Shown: positions 1-10,772, numbered from the stretch's first letter. The stretch: 64,000 bases of DNA from Blastococcus sp. URHD0036 (GCF_000701365.1 NZ_JNIK01000016.1:362784-426783); one strand, 5' to 3'. Notes: generated from the sequence alone by a model not told the origin. Numbers and translations: made by a program.

Positions 1-196
1 CGAGGACCCCGGTACTGCCCAGCTGGTAGTTGGCCGGGGCGACGGCGAACACGAGGACGCCCCAGCCGACCACGTGCAGCAGGAGCACGAACGCGGACAT
101 GCCCCCGATCGACCGCCACTCGGAGCGGCTGAACGTGCCACCGGTCCGGCGGCCCCCGGACGGCACGGCGGTCGGGGAGAGGGCGGGGGCGTGCAC
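1..196 (-). CDS. Nickel/cobalt permease, HoxN/NixA family (5' end only)
   Basis: Only the first 65 codons lie in the window; the gene runs off the left edge. The start is GTG at 194-196, with an AGGAGG ribosome site four bases upstream. After about 25 variable residues come the segments FSRSEWRSIGGM and VLLLHVVGWGVLVF. These match, as I know the family, the amphipathic entry and first membrane helix of NiCoT (HoxN/HupN/NixA) permeases, which import Ni2+ or Co2+ across the inner membrane. The HX4DH metal-binding motif would lie beyond the edge and cannot be checked. A Nur-like operator lies directly upstream, which favours nickel as the substrate. Confidence 0.72.
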   Translation of the reverse strand, partial: MHAPALSPTAVPSGGRRTGGTFSRSEWRSIGGMSAFVLLLHVVGWGVLVFAVAPANYQLGSTGVL

Positions 197-233
197 GCTG
201 CCTCCTGGAGAGAGTGGGTCGGGCCTGCGGTGG

Positions 234-256
234 ACCTTATTGCAGCCTCTTTGCAA
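234..256 (-). promoter_or_regulatory. Nur-type operator overlapping the promoter of the nickel permease
   Basis: On the plus strand TTGCAG (240-245), five bases, then TTGCAA (251-256). This differs at one base from the TTGCAA-N5-TTGCAA box known for the nickel-responsive Fur-family repressor Nur of Streptomyces. Read toward the permease, a TAAGGT -10 hexamer (239 to 234) abuts the box, so a bound repressor would sit in the promoter spacer. The -35 region is weak. Confidence 0.6.
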
Positions 257-314
257 CTGCGACCGGGTGGCAGGAACCGGTGACCTGTGCGCCCGGTCAC
301 CACCAGGACCCCGC

Positions 315-395
315 GCAACAGCGGTGAAACACGGCCGACGGACACGCGGGCCGGAGTTCACCGTCCGGAAACAGTCGGGCGTGTGCAGGCGAAAC
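315..395 (+). promoter_or_regulatory. Candidate GlnR binding sites upstream of amtB
   Basis: Two near-consensus GlnR half-site pairs (gTnAC-n6-GAAAC): GCAAC-n6-GAAAC at 315-330 and TTCAC-n6-GAAAC at 357-372, each with one mismatch. A third GAAAC lies at 391-395 without its GTnAC partner. amtB-glnK-glnD is a classical GlnR target in actinomycetes, so the context fits. The spacing between pairs (42 bases) is not the usual 22. Confidence 0.42.
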
Positions 396-525
396 AGGTG
401 AACGGCACCGTGAACGCCGGTCGCTCCCAGGGACGGGGCGCCGCCTCTGCCCACTCACTCCCGGGGCCCCCGCCCCGGGTTCCTCTCTGTGGCACTGCCA
501 CACCGACGACCTCTAGGAGGTTGCC

Positions 526-2204
<1,679 letters not shown>

Positions 2205-2332
2205 CGCACGGCGCACCGACGTCGGCCGGGGTGGCGGGGAGACCCGCTGCCCCGGCCGACGCCTTTCCCCGGCGTCCACCGGACGCCCCCACCCCGCCCT
2301 CCCGGGCGACCCGCCGATCCGATGGGGGAGAC

Positions 2333-4723
2333 GTGCTCGACACCGACTCGCTGCCCGCACTGCCGCGGGACCAGCGGGTGAAGGCCCTCGACACCTGGCT
2401 GGCCGGCCTGCTGGCCGACGCGGTCGCGGGCACCCCGCCGCCGGTCTCCCGCCGCGGCGGCGCGGCGCCCCGGACCGGCACCGACGGCCTGGCCCTGGTC
2501 GCGGTCGGCAGCCTCGGCCGGCGCGAGCCCCCGCCGCACGGCGACCTCGACCTGGTGCTCGTGCACGACGGCCGCCCCGAGATCGCCGCCCTCGCCGACG
2601 CGCTCTGGTACCCGGTCTGGGACGCGGGCCTGCGGCTGGACCACTCCGTCCGGTCCATCTCCGAGGCGGTCACGGTCGCCTCGACCGACGTCAAGGCCGG
2701 CCTCGGGCTGCTCGACGTCCGGGTGATCGCCGGGGACGCCGACCTCGGGGCCCGGCTGCGCACCGCCACCCTCGGCAGCTGGCGCCAGTCGGCGTCCCGG
2801 CTCCTGCCCCAGCTGCGCGACCTGCGCCGTGAGCGGGCCCGCAAGGTCGGGGAACTGGCCTTCCTGCTCGAGCCGGACCTGAAGGAGGCCTACGGCGGCC
2901 TGCGCGAGGGCCAGGTGCTGCGCGCGGTCGCCGCCGCCCAGCTGGCCGACGAACCCTCCGCCGAGGCGGAGGAGGCCTACTCCTTCCTGCTCGACGTCCG
3001 CGACGAGCTCCGCCGCCGCTCGGGCCGGCCCACCGACGTGCTCGTGCGCCAGGAGCAGGCACCCGTCGCGGCCGCCCTGGGCCTGGCCGACGACGACGCC
3101 CTCCTGCGCGAGGTCAGCCTGGCGGGGCGGCGGCTGGCGTTCGTCGCCGACGAGACGTGGCGGCGGGTGGAGTCGGCACTGGTCCGCCGTCCGCGCGGCC
3201 GCTACCGGCGGGTCAACCGCGAGCCGCTGGCCGAGGGCGTCGTCCGCCAGGGCGACGAGGTCGTGCTCGCCCGGGACGCCCGTCCGGCCGCCGATCCGGG
3301 GCTGGTGCTGCGCGGCGCGGCCGCCGCGGCCCGCGCCGACCTGCTGCTCTCGCCCTACACGCTCAAGGTCCTCGCGGTGCACAGCCCACCGGTCCCCGAG
3401 CCGTGGCCGGCCGAGGTCCGGTGGTCGTTCCTGCGGCTGCTGGCCAGCGGCCGCAGCGCGGTCCCGGTGATCGAGCAGCTGGACCAGGAGGGCCTCTGGG
3501 CGCGGCTGCTGCCCGAGTGGGACCGCGTCCGGTCGCTGCCGCAGCGGCACCCGTGGCACCGCTTCACCGTCGACCGCCACCTCGTCGAGGCGGCCGCCGC
3601 CGCGGCCGAGCTGACCCGCGACGTCGACCGGCCCGACCTGCTGCTGGTCGGGGCCCTGCTGCACGACATCGGCAAGGGGCTGCCGGGCGACCACAGCGTC
3701 GTCGGGGAGCCGATCGGCGCCGAGATGGCCACGCGCATGGGCTTCACGCCGGAGGACGTCGCGACGATCGCCGCGATGGTCCGCCACCACCTGCTGCTGC
3801 CCGACACCGCCACCCGGCGCGACATCGACGACCCGACCACGATCCAGCGGGTCAGCGAGACCCTCGGGGCGAGCCCGGCCCTGCTGCAGCTGCTGCACGC
3901 GCTGGCGCAGGCCGACGGCGCGGCCACCAGCGCCGCGGCCTGGTCGCCGTGGAAGGCGCACCTCGTGGCGGCCCTGGTCGCCCGGGTGCAGGGGTTCATG
4001 GGCACGAGTACCGTGCCCGAGCCCGATCCGGTGCTGAACCCGACCCAGCCGCAGGTCACGTCGGCCACCTCGGAGGCCGCCGCCGGCGACGCCGACGCGG
4101 TCACCGTCGGCATCGAGGACGTCGCCGACGGCCAGCAGATCACCGTCGGCGCCCCGGACCGGACGGGTCTGTTCAGCGTGCTGGCCGGCGTGATGGCGCT
4201 GAACCAGCTCGACGTCCGGGCGGCCAAGGTGAACGTGCTCGACGGCCGGGCGACGGCGGTGTTCGCGGTGCGCCCGCGGTTCGGCCGGGCACCGGTGGCC
4301 GCGATCCTGGCCGACGCCGTCCGTGCCGCGCTGGAGGGCACGTTGCCGCTGGCCGAGCGGCTGCGGCAGCGGGAGGCGGACTACCGGCAGGACGGCGTGC
4401 GGGCCGCGCCTCCCCGGATCTCGTGGCACGACTCGGAGGTGAGCGGGGAGCAGAACAGCATCGTCGAGGTGCGGGCTGCCGACCGCGCCGGGCTGCTGCA
4501 CCGGCTCACCGCCGCGCTGGCCGCGGAGGGCCTCGACGTCACCTCCGCCCGGATCGAGACCCTGGGCGCGGACGCCGCCGACTACTTCTACGTGTGCAAC
4601 TCCACGCGCGAGCCCATCGATCCCGCCCAGCGGGTCCGCATCGAGGCGGCGCTGGTCGGCGCCACGCGCGGCGCGCCGGAACCCGTGCCGAGCGGTCGGG
4701 GGGCCGGGGACACGCCGGGCTGA
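2333..4723 (+). CDS. glnD: PII nucleotidyltransferase/nucleotidylyl-removing enzyme GlnD
   Basis: 796 residues from GTG 2333, chosen because GGGGGA precedes it and homology begins soon after; an in-frame GTG at 2231 would add 34 low-complexity residues. Domain order is that of GlnD. The nucleotidyltransferase core has GSLGRRE and DLDLVLVHD (residues ~59-78), followed by the DLKEAYGGLREGQ segment. An HD phosphohydrolase follows (LLHDIGKG near 445, later RHH). Two ACT domains lie near 600 and 705 and would sense glutamine. The enzyme attaches and removes nucleotide from Tyr51 of GlnK. It closes the amtB-glnK-glnD operon. Confidence 0.95.
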   Translation: MLDTDSLPALPRDQRVKALDTWLAGLLADAVAGTPPPVSRRGGAAPRTGTDGLALVAVGSLGRREPPPHGDLDLVLVHDGRPEIAALADALWYPVWDAGLRLDHSVRSISEAVTVASTDVKAGLGLLDVRVIAGDADLGARLRTATLGSWRQSASRLLPQLRDLRRERARKVGELAFLLEPDLKEAYGGLREGQVLRAVAAAQLADEPSAEAEEAYSFLLDVRDELRRRSGRPTDVLVRQEQAPVAAALGLADDDALLREVSLAGRRLAFVADETWRRVESALVRRPRGRYRRVNREPLAEGVVRQGDEVVLARDARPAADPGLVLRGAAAAARADLLLSPYTLKVLAVHSPPVPEPWPAEVRWSFLRLLASGRSAVPVIEQLDQEGLWARLLPEWDRVRSLPQRHPWHRFTVDRHLVEAAAAAAELTRDVDRPDLLLVGALLHDIGKGLPGDHSVVGEPIGAEMATRMGFTPEDVATIAAMVRHHLLLPDTATRRDIDDPTTIQRVSETLGASPALLQLLHALAQADGAATSAAAWSPWKAHLVAALVARVQGFMGTSTVPEPDPVLNPTQPQVTSATSEAAAGDADAVTVGIEDVADGQQITVGAPDRTGLFSVLAGVMALNQLDVRAAKVNVLDGRATAVFAVRPRFGRAPVAAILADAVRAALEGTLPLAERLRQREADYRQDGVRAAPPRISWHDSEVSGEQNSIVEVRAADRAGLLHRLTAALAAEGLDVTSARIETLGADAADYFYVCNSTREPIDPAQRVRIEAALVGATRGAPEPVPSGRGAGDTPG

Positions 4724-4769
4724 GCTTCCCCGGTCCTGTCGGAGGTGCGTGTTCTCCTCGCTGCAGCGT

Positions 4770-4786
4770 GACGGAACGGTTCCGTC
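4770..4786. repeat. Perfect palindrome upstream of the zinc-ribbon gene
   Basis: GACGGAAC-G-GTTCCGTC, 8-bp arms around one base, lies between glnD and the zinc-ribbon gene and ends 20 bases before the GTG. With a one-base spacer it is a better protein-binding palindrome than RNA hairpin. No T-run follows, so it is not an obvious terminator. Confidence 0.45.
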
Positions 4787-4806
4787 TGCGGCCGAGAGGA
4801 GCCCGC

Positions 4807-4998
4807 GTGCCCGAGATCAGCGACTGGCTCTGCCCCGAGTGCGGAGACCTCCGGGTGTTCGTGCAGCCCCCGTGCGCCGACGGCCACACCGACGACGGCG
4901 GCGACTGCCCCGAGTGGGTCTGCGCCGACTGCGGCACCGCCCTGTTCTCCGGGCCCACCCCGATGGCCGTCCCGGTCGCCGTCCGCCGGGCCGCGTGA
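4807..4998 (+). CDS. Small zinc-ribbon protein, function unknown
   Basis: 63 residues. The start is GTG, six to seven bases after GAGAGGAG. The protein has CPEC at residues 9-12 and CADC at 39-42, the paired CxxC knuckles of a zinc ribbon, plus C23, H27 and C34 between them. It is acidic and lacks membrane segments, so it is probably a cytosolic zinc-binding protein. It sits alone between glnD and ffh, with a perfect palindrome just upstream. Nothing in the sequence shows the partner or reaction, and I do not recognise a named family. Confidence 0.75.
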   Translation: MPEISDWLCPECGDLRVFVQPPCADGHTDDGGDCPEWVCADCGTALFSGPTPMAVPVAVRRAA

Positions 4999-5012
4999 GC
5001 GGCGGACCTCGG

Positions 5013-5048
5013 TAGCCTGGGGTGCAGGAGGCGCGGTCCGCCCGCGCC
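5013..5048 (+). promoter_or_regulatory. ffh promoter -10 and 5' stem-loop
   Basis: TAGCCT (5013-5018) is a good actinobacterial -10 hexamer. Eleven bases later lies a perfect 7-bp stem, GGCGCGG (5030-5036) with CCGCGCC (5042-5048), around a five-base loop. This would be at the extreme 5' end of the ffh mRNA. The ribosome site TGAGGA and the GTG at 5073 follow. No convincing -35 box is visible. Confidence 0.5.
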
Positions 5049-5072
5049 CGGAACTCTCCCTGAGGACGGCTT

Positions 5073-6635
5073 GTGTTCGAGACCCTCTCCGACCGCCTGG
5101 ACAAGGTCTTCACCGGTCTGCGCGGCAAGGGCCGGCTGACCGAGGCCGACATCGACGCCACCGCGCGCGAGATCCGCATCGCGCTGCTGGAGGCCGACGT
5201 CGCGCTGCCGGTGGTGCGCGCCTTCGTCAACGCGGTGAAGGAACGGGCCCGCGGCTCGGAGGTCTCCCAGGCCCTCAACCCGGCCCAGCAGGTCATCAAG
5301 ATCGTCAACGAGGAGCTCGTCCAGGTCCTCGGCGGCGAGACCCGGCGGCTGCGGTACGCCAAGACCTCGCCGACGGTGATCATGCTGGCCGGCTTGCAGG
5401 GTGCGGGTAAGACGACGCTCGCCGGCAAGCTCGGGAAGTGGCTCAAGAGCCAGGGCCACACGCCCCTGCTCGTCGCCGCGGACCTGCAGCGGCCCAACGC
5501 GGTCAACCAGCTGTCGATCGTGGCCGGGCAGGCCGGGGTGGACGTCTACGCCCCCCAGCCGGGCAACGGGGTCGGCGACCCGATCCAGGTCGCACGGGAC
5601 TCCATCGACCACGCCCGCCGCACGATGCACGACGTCGTCGTCGTCGACACCGCCGGCCGGCTGGGCATCGACGCCGAGCTGATGGCCCAGGCGGCCGGGA
5701 TCCGCGACGCCGTCCAGCCCGACGAGACGCTGTTCGTCGTCGACGCGATGATCGGCCAGGACGCCGTCACCACCGCCGAGGCCTTCCGCGACGGCGTCGG
5801 CTTCTCCGGTGTCGTGCTGACCAAGCTCGACGGCGACGCCCGCGGTGGTGCCGCGCTGTCGGTGCGGTACGTGACCGGTCAGCCGATCATGTTCGCCTCG
5901 ACCGGCGAGAAGCTCACCGACTTCGACGTCTTCCACCCCGAGCGGATGGCCTCGCGCATCCTCGGCATGGGCGACGTCCTCACGCTCATCGAGCAGGCCG
6001 AGCAGGCCTTCGACGCCGACCAGGCCGAGCGGATGGCCGGCAAGCTCGCCTCCCGCGAGGGCTTCACCCTCGAGGACTTCCTCGAGCAGATGCTCGCCAT
6101 CCGCAAGATGGGCCCGATCGCCAACCTGCTGGGGATGCTGCCCGGCGCCGGGGCGATGAAGGAGCAGCTCAAGCAGGTCGACGACCGCGACCTGGACCGC
6201 ACCGCGGCGATCATCCGCTCGATGACGCCGCAGGAGCGGGTCAACTCCAAGATCATCAACGCCTCGCGGCGGGTGCGCATCGCCAACGGCTCCGGCGTCA
6301 GCGTCACCGACGTCAACCAGCTGCTGGAGCGGTTCGCGCAGGCCCAGAAGATGATGGGCCAGATGGCCGGCAGCATGGGCCTGCCGGGCATGGGGCCGAT
6401 GTCGAAGAAGGCCCGCGGCCGCCAGATGCAGGCGCAGGCGAAGAAGGGCAAGGGGAAGAAGGGCAAGGGCAAGGCGCCCGCCCGCCGGCCGATGGGCGCT
6501 CCCGGCCTGCCGCCGGGCGCCGGCTTCCCGGGCGGCGCCGGTCTCCCGGGCGGCATGCCGAGCCTGCCGCCCGGCCAGGCGATGCCGGACCTCACCAAGC
6601 TGAACTTCGACCAGTTCAAGGACGGCGGGCGCTGA
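5073..6635 (+). CDS. ffh: Signal recognition particle GTPase Ffh (SRP54)
   Basis: 520 residues. The N domain is followed by the G domain: P-loop GLQGAGKT near residue 109, DTAGR, and TKLDGDARGG, all diagnostic of SRP GTPases. The methionine-rich M domain ends near residue 450 and binds 4.5S RNA and signal peptides. The final ~80 residues are Lys/Gly-rich and then Gly/Pro-rich, an extension common in high-GC actinobacteria. Ffh pairs with FtsY to deliver nascent membrane proteins to SecYEG. The start is GTG after TGAGGA. The 3' end overlaps the next gene if that gene starts at CTG 6632. Confidence 0.97.
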   Translation: MFETLSDRLDKVFTGLRGKGRLTEADIDATAREIRIALLEADVALPVVRAFVNAVKERARGSEVSQALNPAQQVIKIVNEELVQVLGGETRRLRYAKTSPTVIMLAGLQGAGKTTLAGKLGKWLKSQGHTPLLVAADLQRPNAVNQLSIVAGQAGVDVYAPQPGNGVGDPIQVARDSIDHARRTMHDVVVVDTAGRLGIDAELMAQAAGIRDAVQPDETLFVVDAMIGQDAVTTAEAFRDGVGFSGVVLTKLDGDARGGAALSVRYVTGQPIMFASTGEKLTDFDVFHPERMASRILGMGDVLTLIEQAEQAFDADQAERMAGKLASREGFTLEDFLEQMLAIRKMGPIANLLGMLPGAGAMKEQLKQVDDRDLDRTAAIIRSMTPQERVNSKIINASRRVRIANGSGVSVTDVNQLLERFAQAQKMMGQMAGSMGLPGMGPMSKKARGRQMQAQAKKGKGKKGKGKAPARRPMGAPGLPPGAGFPGGAGLPGGMPSLPPGQAMPDLTKLNFDQFKDGGR

Positions 6636-7714
6636 CCCCCGCGCTGCACCTCGCGGGGGTCGTCCTCCCGGAGGGCGAGCACCGCGACCTGTGGGTCCGC
6701 GACGGGCTGCTCACCTCCGAGCCGGTCGCCGGAGCCGAGACGGTCTCCCGGGGCGGCTTCGTGCTGCCCGGGCTGGTCGACGCGCACTGCCACGTCGGCA
6801 TCGCCCGCGGCGGCGGCCACGTCGAGACCCTCGACGGGCTGCGCGAGCAGGCGCTCGCCGAGCGGGACGCCGGTGTCCTCGCGCTGCGCGACTGCGGCTC
6901 CCCGGTCGACACCCGGGCCCTGGACGACGAGCCGGACCTGCCGCGGATCATCCGTGCCGGCCGGCACCTGGCCAGCCCCCGCCGGTACCTGCCCGGTCTC
7001 GGGATCGAACTGGAGCCCGCGGACCTGGTCGCCGAGGTGCGGGTGCAGGCGCGCCGCGGTGACGGCTGGGTGAAGCTGATCGGCGACTGGATCGACCGCG
7101 AGGTCGGCGACCTGGCGCCCGAGTGGCCGGCCGAGGTCGTCGCCGCGGCCATCGCCGCCGCGCACGAGGAGGGCGCGAAGGTCACCGCGCACACGTTCGG
7201 CACCGACGCGCTGCCCGATCTGATCCGCGCCGGCATCGACTGCGTGGAGCACGGCACCGGCCTCACCGAGGAGCTCATCGGCGAGATGGCCGCCCGCGGC
7301 ACCGCCGTCGTGCCCACCCTGGTCAACGTGGAGAACTTCCCCGGGTTCGCCGAGGCGGGGGAGAAGCGTTTCCCGCAGTACGCGTCGACGATGCGGCGGC
7401 TGTACGCGGACTCGGGTGCCGTGGTCAGGGCGGCGTACGAGGCCGGGGTGCCGGTGTTCGCCGGCACCGACGCCGGTGGCGGCATCGCGCACGGGCGGGT
7501 GGCCGACGAGATCCGCGCGCTGGCCGCGGCCGGGCTCCCCGCCGAGGCGGCGCTCGCGGCCGGATCGTGGGGTGCCCGCACCTGGCTGGGCCTGCCGAAC
7601 GTCGTCGACGGCGCCCCGGCCGACCTGGTCGTCTACGACCGCGATCCGCGGACGGACCTCGACGTCCTCGCCCGTCCGTCGCTCACCGTCCTGCGCGGTC
7701 GGGTGTACCGCTAG
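6632..7714 (+). CDS. Metal-dependent amidohydrolase, probable CTG start
   Basis: About 360 residues. A composite N-terminal strand is followed by LVDAHCHVG (metal-ligand His), a conserved Lys in [29 protein letters not shown] and FAGTDAGGG (metal-ligand Asp). This is the amidohydrolase TIM-barrel with the imidazolonepropionase-like signature. The substrate cannot be told. No ATG, GTG or TTG lies in frame before the first conserved strand. CTG 6632, overlapping the ffh stop as CTGA, gives an N-terminus [13 protein letters not shown] typical of the family; a GTG near 6760 would delete the first strands. M. tuberculosis has an amidohydrolase at the same place (Rv2915c). Confidence 0.85.
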   Translation: MTPALHLAGVVLPEGEHRDLWVRDGLLTSEPVAGAETVSRGGFVLPGLVDAHCHVGIARGGGHVETLDGLREQALAERDAGVLALRDCGSPVDTRALDDEPDLPRIIRAGRHLASPRRYLPGLGIELEPADLVAEVRVQARRGDGWVKLIGDWIDREVGDLAPEWPAEVVAAAIAAAHEEGAKVTAHTFGTDALPDLIRAGIDCVEHGTGLTEELIGEMAARGTAVVPTLVNVENFPGFAEAGEKRFPQYASTMRRLYADSGAVVRAAYEAGVPVFAGTDAGGGIAHGRVADEIRALAAAGLPAEAALAAGSWGARTWLGLPNVVDGAPADLVVYDRDPRTDLDVLARPSLTVLRGRVYR

Positions 7715-7760
7715 CGAAACCCACCGGCGGCCCGGCGGGCCCGCCTGGGAGGATCGCCCC

Positions 7761-9509
7761 GTGCTCCTCCGGATGTCCTCCCTGTTCCTGCGCACCCTCC
7801 GCGACGACCCGGCCGACGCGGAGGTGCCCAGCCACCGGCTCCTCGTGCGTGCCGGGTACATCCGCCGCGCCGCCCCGGGCGGGTTCACCTGGCTGCCGCT
7901 GGGCTACCGGGTGTTCCGCAACGTCGAGCGCGTCGTCCGCGAGGAGATGGATGCGATGGGCGCGCAGGAGGTGCACTTCCCGGCGCTGCTGCCGCGCGAG
8001 CCCTACGAGGCCACCGGCCGGTGGACCGAGTACGGCCCCAACCTCTTCCGGCTGCAGGACCGCCGCGGCAACGACTTCCTCCTCGGCCCCACCCACGAGG
8101 AGATGTTCACGCTCCTGGTGAAGGACCTGTACTCGTCCTACAAGGACCTGCCGCTGTCGCTCTACCAGATCCAGACGAAGTACCGGGACGAGGCGCGGCC
8201 CCGGGCCGGGCTGTTCCGCGGCCGCGAGTTCACGATGAAGGACAGCTACTCCTTCGACGTCGACGACGCCGGTCTGGACAAGAGCTACGCCGCGCACCGC
8301 GACGCCTACATCCGGATCTTCGACCGGCTGGGCCTGGAGTACGTGATCGTCTCGGCGATGTCCGGCGCGATGGGCGGCTCCCGCAGCGAGGAGTTCCTGC
8401 ACCCCACCGAGATCGGGGAGGACACCTTCGTCCGCTCGGCCGGTGGGTACGCGGCGAACGTCGAGGCCGTCACGACGGTGGTGCCCGACGCGATCCCGCT
8501 GGAGGGGCTGCCCGAAGCGCACGTCGAGGACACCCCCGACACCCCCACGATCGAGACGCTGGTCGCCGTCGCGCAGGAGAAGTTCCCCGACGCGGGGTAC
8601 ACCGCGGCGTCGACGCTGAAGAACGTCGTCGTCACGCTGCTGCACCCCGACGGCACGCGGGAGCCGCTCGTCATCGGCATCCCCGGGGACCGCGAGGTCG
8701 ACGCCAAGCGCCTGGAGGCCCAGGTCGCGCCGGCCGAGGTCGAGCCGTTCACCGAGTTCGACAAGCACCCCGCGCTGGTCAAGGGCTACATCGGCCCGCA
8801 GGTGCTCGGTGCCGACAGCGACTCCGGCATCCGTTACCTGGTCGACCCCCGGGTCGTGCCGGGCAGCCGCTGGATCACCGGCGCCAACGAGCCCGGCAAG
8901 CACGTGTTCGACCTGGTGGCCGGCCGGGACTTCACCTGGGACGGCGTCGTCGAGGCCGCCGAGGTGCTGGCCGGTGACCCCGCGCCCGACGGCTCGGGGG
9001 CGCTGGAGCTCGCCCGCGGCGTCGAGATGGGCCACATCTTCCAGCTGGGCCGCAAGTACGCCGAGGCGCTGGACCTCAAGGTCCTCGACGAGAACGGCAA
9101 GCTCGTCACGGTCACCATGGGCTCCTACGGCATCGGCGTCTCGCGGGCCGTGGCCGCCATCGCCGAGTCGATGCACGACGAGCTCGGTCTCGTCTGGCCG
9201 CGGGAGATCGCGCCGGCCGACGTGCACGTCGTCGCCACCGGCAAGGACGCGGCGATCTTCGAGGCGGCGGAGCACCTGTCGGCGGAGCTCGTGGCGGCCG
9301 GCCTGACGGTGCTCTACGACGACCGGCCGAAGGTCAGCCCCGGCGTGAAGTTCAAGGACGCCGAGCTGCTCGGCATGCCGACGATCGTGACCGTGGGCCG
9401 GGGCCTGGCCGACGGCGTCATCGAGGTGCGCGACCGGGCGACCGGCGACCGCCAGGAGGTCCCGGTGGCCGAGGCGCGGGAGCGGGTGCTGGCGGCGGTG
9501 CGCGGCTAG
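7761..9509 (+). CDS. proS: Prolyl-tRNA synthetase
   Basis: 582 residues from GTG 7761 (GGGAGGA upstream; ATG 7773 is the alternative). It is a class II synthetase of the long bacterial type. Motif 2 is seen in [26 protein letters not shown], motif 3 as GSYGIGVSR, and the inserted editing domain spans about residues 220-390. A C-terminal anticodon-binding domain follows. It charges tRNA-Pro in the cytosol and clears Ala-tRNA-Pro with the insert. The stop shares the bases CTAG with the stop of the convergent VOC gene. In M. tuberculosis proS lies near rimP instead, so its place here is rearranged. Confidence 0.96.
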   Translation: MLLRMSSLFLRTLRDDPADAEVPSHRLLVRAGYIRRAAPGGFTWLPLGYRVFRNVERVVREEMDAMGAQEVHFPALLPREPYEATGRWTEYGPNLFRLQDRRGNDFLLGPTHEEMFTLLVKDLYSSYKDLPLSLYQIQTKYRDEARPRAGLFRGREFTMKDSYSFDVDDAGLDKSYAAHRDAYIRIFDRLGLEYVIVSAMSGAMGGSRSEEFLHPTEIGEDTFVRSAGGYAANVEAVTTVVPDAIPLEGLPEAHVEDTPDTPTIETLVAVAQEKFPDAGYTAASTLKNVVVTLLHPDGTREPLVIGIPGDREVDAKRLEAQVAPAEVEPFTEFDKHPALVKGYIGPQVLGADSDSGIRYLVDPRVVPGSRWITGANEPGKHVFDLVAGRDFTWDGVVEAAEVLAGDPAPDGSGALELARGVEMGHIFQLGRKYAEALDLKVLDENGKLVTVTMGSYGIGVSRAVAAIAESMHDELGLVWPREIAPADVHVVATGKDAAIFEAAEHLSAELVAAGLTVLYDDRPKVSPGVKFKDAELLGMPTIVTVGRGLADGVIEVRDRATGDRQEVPVAEARERVLAAVRG

Positions 9510-9928
9510 CCCGCGACCAGCTCGACCTCGTAGCCGTCGTCGTCCTCGAGGTAGGCGGCGCGGTGGTCGGGGCCGCCGGCGAACGGGTGGCGGTCGGCGA
9601 ACAGCAGCCGCCAGCCGTGCGCCGGCGCCTCGGCGACGAGGGCGTCCAGCTCCTGCGTCGTCCCCGCGTGGAACGCCAGGTGGTTGAGGCCGGGTGCGCG
9701 GCGCTCGTGCCGGTCGCCGGTCAGCGCGGGGGACTGCTCGACGACGACGTAGACGTCGCCCGCCCGCCACGACCGGCCGTGCTCCCACGACTGGTACGCG
9801 ACCGCGCCCAGCCGGGTCAGCAACCACCCCCAGGAACGCTCGGCGCGGCCCAGGTCGGGCACCCACAGCTCCACGTGGTGGAGCAGTCCACGGCTGGTTT
9901 CCTCGCCCGTCGCCACGTCTGGCATCAT
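9506..9928 (-). CDS. VOC (glyoxalase/bleomycin-resistance) family protein
   Basis: 140 residues if it starts at the first of two tandem ATGs (9926-9928; the second is 9923-9925). Two beta-alpha-beta-beta-beta modules are visible, with [11 protein letters not shown] opening the first, and NHLAFH and YEVELVAG in the second. These supply the His/Glu metal ligands of vicinal-oxygen-chelate enzymes. Lyases, dioxygenases and drug-binding proteins share this fold, so the reaction is unknown. No clear ribosome site precedes the start. The stop codon TAG uses the same CTAG as proS on the other strand. Confidence 0.78.
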   Translation of the reverse strand: MMPDVATGEETSRGLLHHVELWVPDLGRAERSWGWLLTRLGAVAYQSWEHGRSWRAGDVYVVVEQSPALTGDRHERRAPGLNHLAFHAGTTQELDALVAEAPAHGWRLLFADRHPFAGGPDHRAAYLEDDDGYEVELVAG

Positions 9929-10061
9929 GGACTGTCGAACACGGCGTCGTGCGGCCCTCTCACCGCGCCTCGGCCGTGTCCCTGGCTCCGCCCCGGCGTA
10001 TCCCCACGCGCTCACCCGGCGAGCAACCGACAGACAGCGTTCGAGGAGAATCCGAGCCACC

Positions 10062-10532
10062 GTGGCCACCAAGATCAAGCTCATGCGCCTGGGCAAGATG
10101 CGCGCGCCGTACTACCGCATCGTCGTCGCCGACTCGCGCACCAAGCGTGACGGCCGCTCGATCGAGACGATCGGCAAGTACCACCCCAAGGAGGACCCCT
10201 CCTTCATCGAGGTCGACAGCGAGCGCGCGCAGTACTGGCTGGGTGTCGGCGCGCAGCCGACCGAGGCCGTCGCCGCCATCTTCCGGGTCACCGGTGACTG
10301 GCAGAAGTTCAAGGGCGAGGCCGCGCCGCCGCCCATGAAGGTCGCCGCCCCGAAGCCGGACAAGAAGGCCCTCTACGAGGCCGCCGTCCTGGCCGGTGGG
10401 GACGAGCCGGCCGCCGGCGCCACCACCCCGAAGAAGAAGGCCGCTCCCAAGGCCGAGGCCGCCTCCGAGGCCGCCCCTGCTGCTGCGGACGCCGCTCCGG
10501 CGGACGCCCCCGCCGAGACGCCCGCCGAGTAA
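10062..10532 (+). CDS. rpsP: Ribosomal protein S16
   Basis: 156 residues. The N-terminal ~85 residues are canonical S16 ([25 protein letters not shown]). A tail of ~70 residues rich in Ala, Pro, Glu and Lys follows, common in high-GC actinobacteria and probably disordered. The start is GTG; GAGGAGAA lies about 13 bases upstream, slightly far. S16 binds 16S rRNA early in 30S assembly. It heads the conserved rpsP-KH-rimM-trmD operon, with only three bases between its stop and the next ATG. Confidence 0.96.
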   Translation: MATKIKLMRLGKMRAPYYRIVVADSRTKRDGRSIETIGKYHPKEDPSFIEVDSERAQYWLGVGAQPTEAVAAIFRVTGDWQKFKGEAAPPPMKVAAPKPDKKALYEAAVLAGGDEPAAGATTPKKKAAPKAEAASEAAPAAADAAPADAPAETPAE

Positions 10533-10535
10533 GAC

Positions 10536-10772
10536 ATGGTGGAAGAGGCGCTCGAGCACCTGGTCAAGGGCATCGTCGACCACCCGGAGGACGTCCAGGT
10601 CGACCTGCTCACCAACCGTCGCGGCAAGACCCTCGAGGTCCGGGTGCACCCCGACGACCTGGGCAAGGTCATCGGCCGCGGCGGGCGCACCGCCAAGGCG
10701 CTGCGCACCGTCATGACCGGCGTCGGTGGCCGGGGCCTGCGGGTCGACGTCGTCGACACCGACGGGCGCTGA
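10536..10772 (+). CDS. khpA: KH-domain RNA-binding protein KhpA (YlqC)
   Basis: 78 residues forming a single KH domain with the GxxG loop in KVIGRGGRTAKALR. KhpA proteins are small cytosolic RNA binders. In Firmicutes and other bacteria they pair with KhpB/EloR and affect cell elongation and sRNA-mRNA binding; a role in this organism is inferred from family only. It sits between rpsP and rimM, as in most actinobacteria (Rv2908c in M. tuberculosis). There is no room for its own promoter. Confidence 0.93.
   Translation: MVEEALEHLVKGIVDHPEDVQVDLLTNRRGKTLEVRVHPDDLGKVIGRGGRTAKALRTVMTGVGGRGLRVDVVDTDGR

Larger units (their letters stand above)
197..525. promoter_or_regulatory. Divergent control region between the nickel permease and amtB
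   Basis: This 329-base gap has no gene. Besides the Nur-like box it holds three GAAAC pentamers, a perfect hairpin at 460-479 (8-bp arms CCCGGGGC/GCCCCGGG) and a palindrome TGTGGCA-C-TGCCACA at 488-502, just before the amtB ribosome site. No clear -10/-35 pair for amtB was seen. Confidence 0.5.

Noticed and set aside
4539..5936. 465-codon minus-strand open frame
   Set aside because: Covers glnD's end, the zinc-ribbon gene and ffh in antisense; composition artefact.
7734..7745. Palindrome GGCGGGCCCGCC between the amidohydrolase and proS
   Set aside because: Short pure-GC palindrome expected by chance at this base composition; no T-run or promoter geometry.
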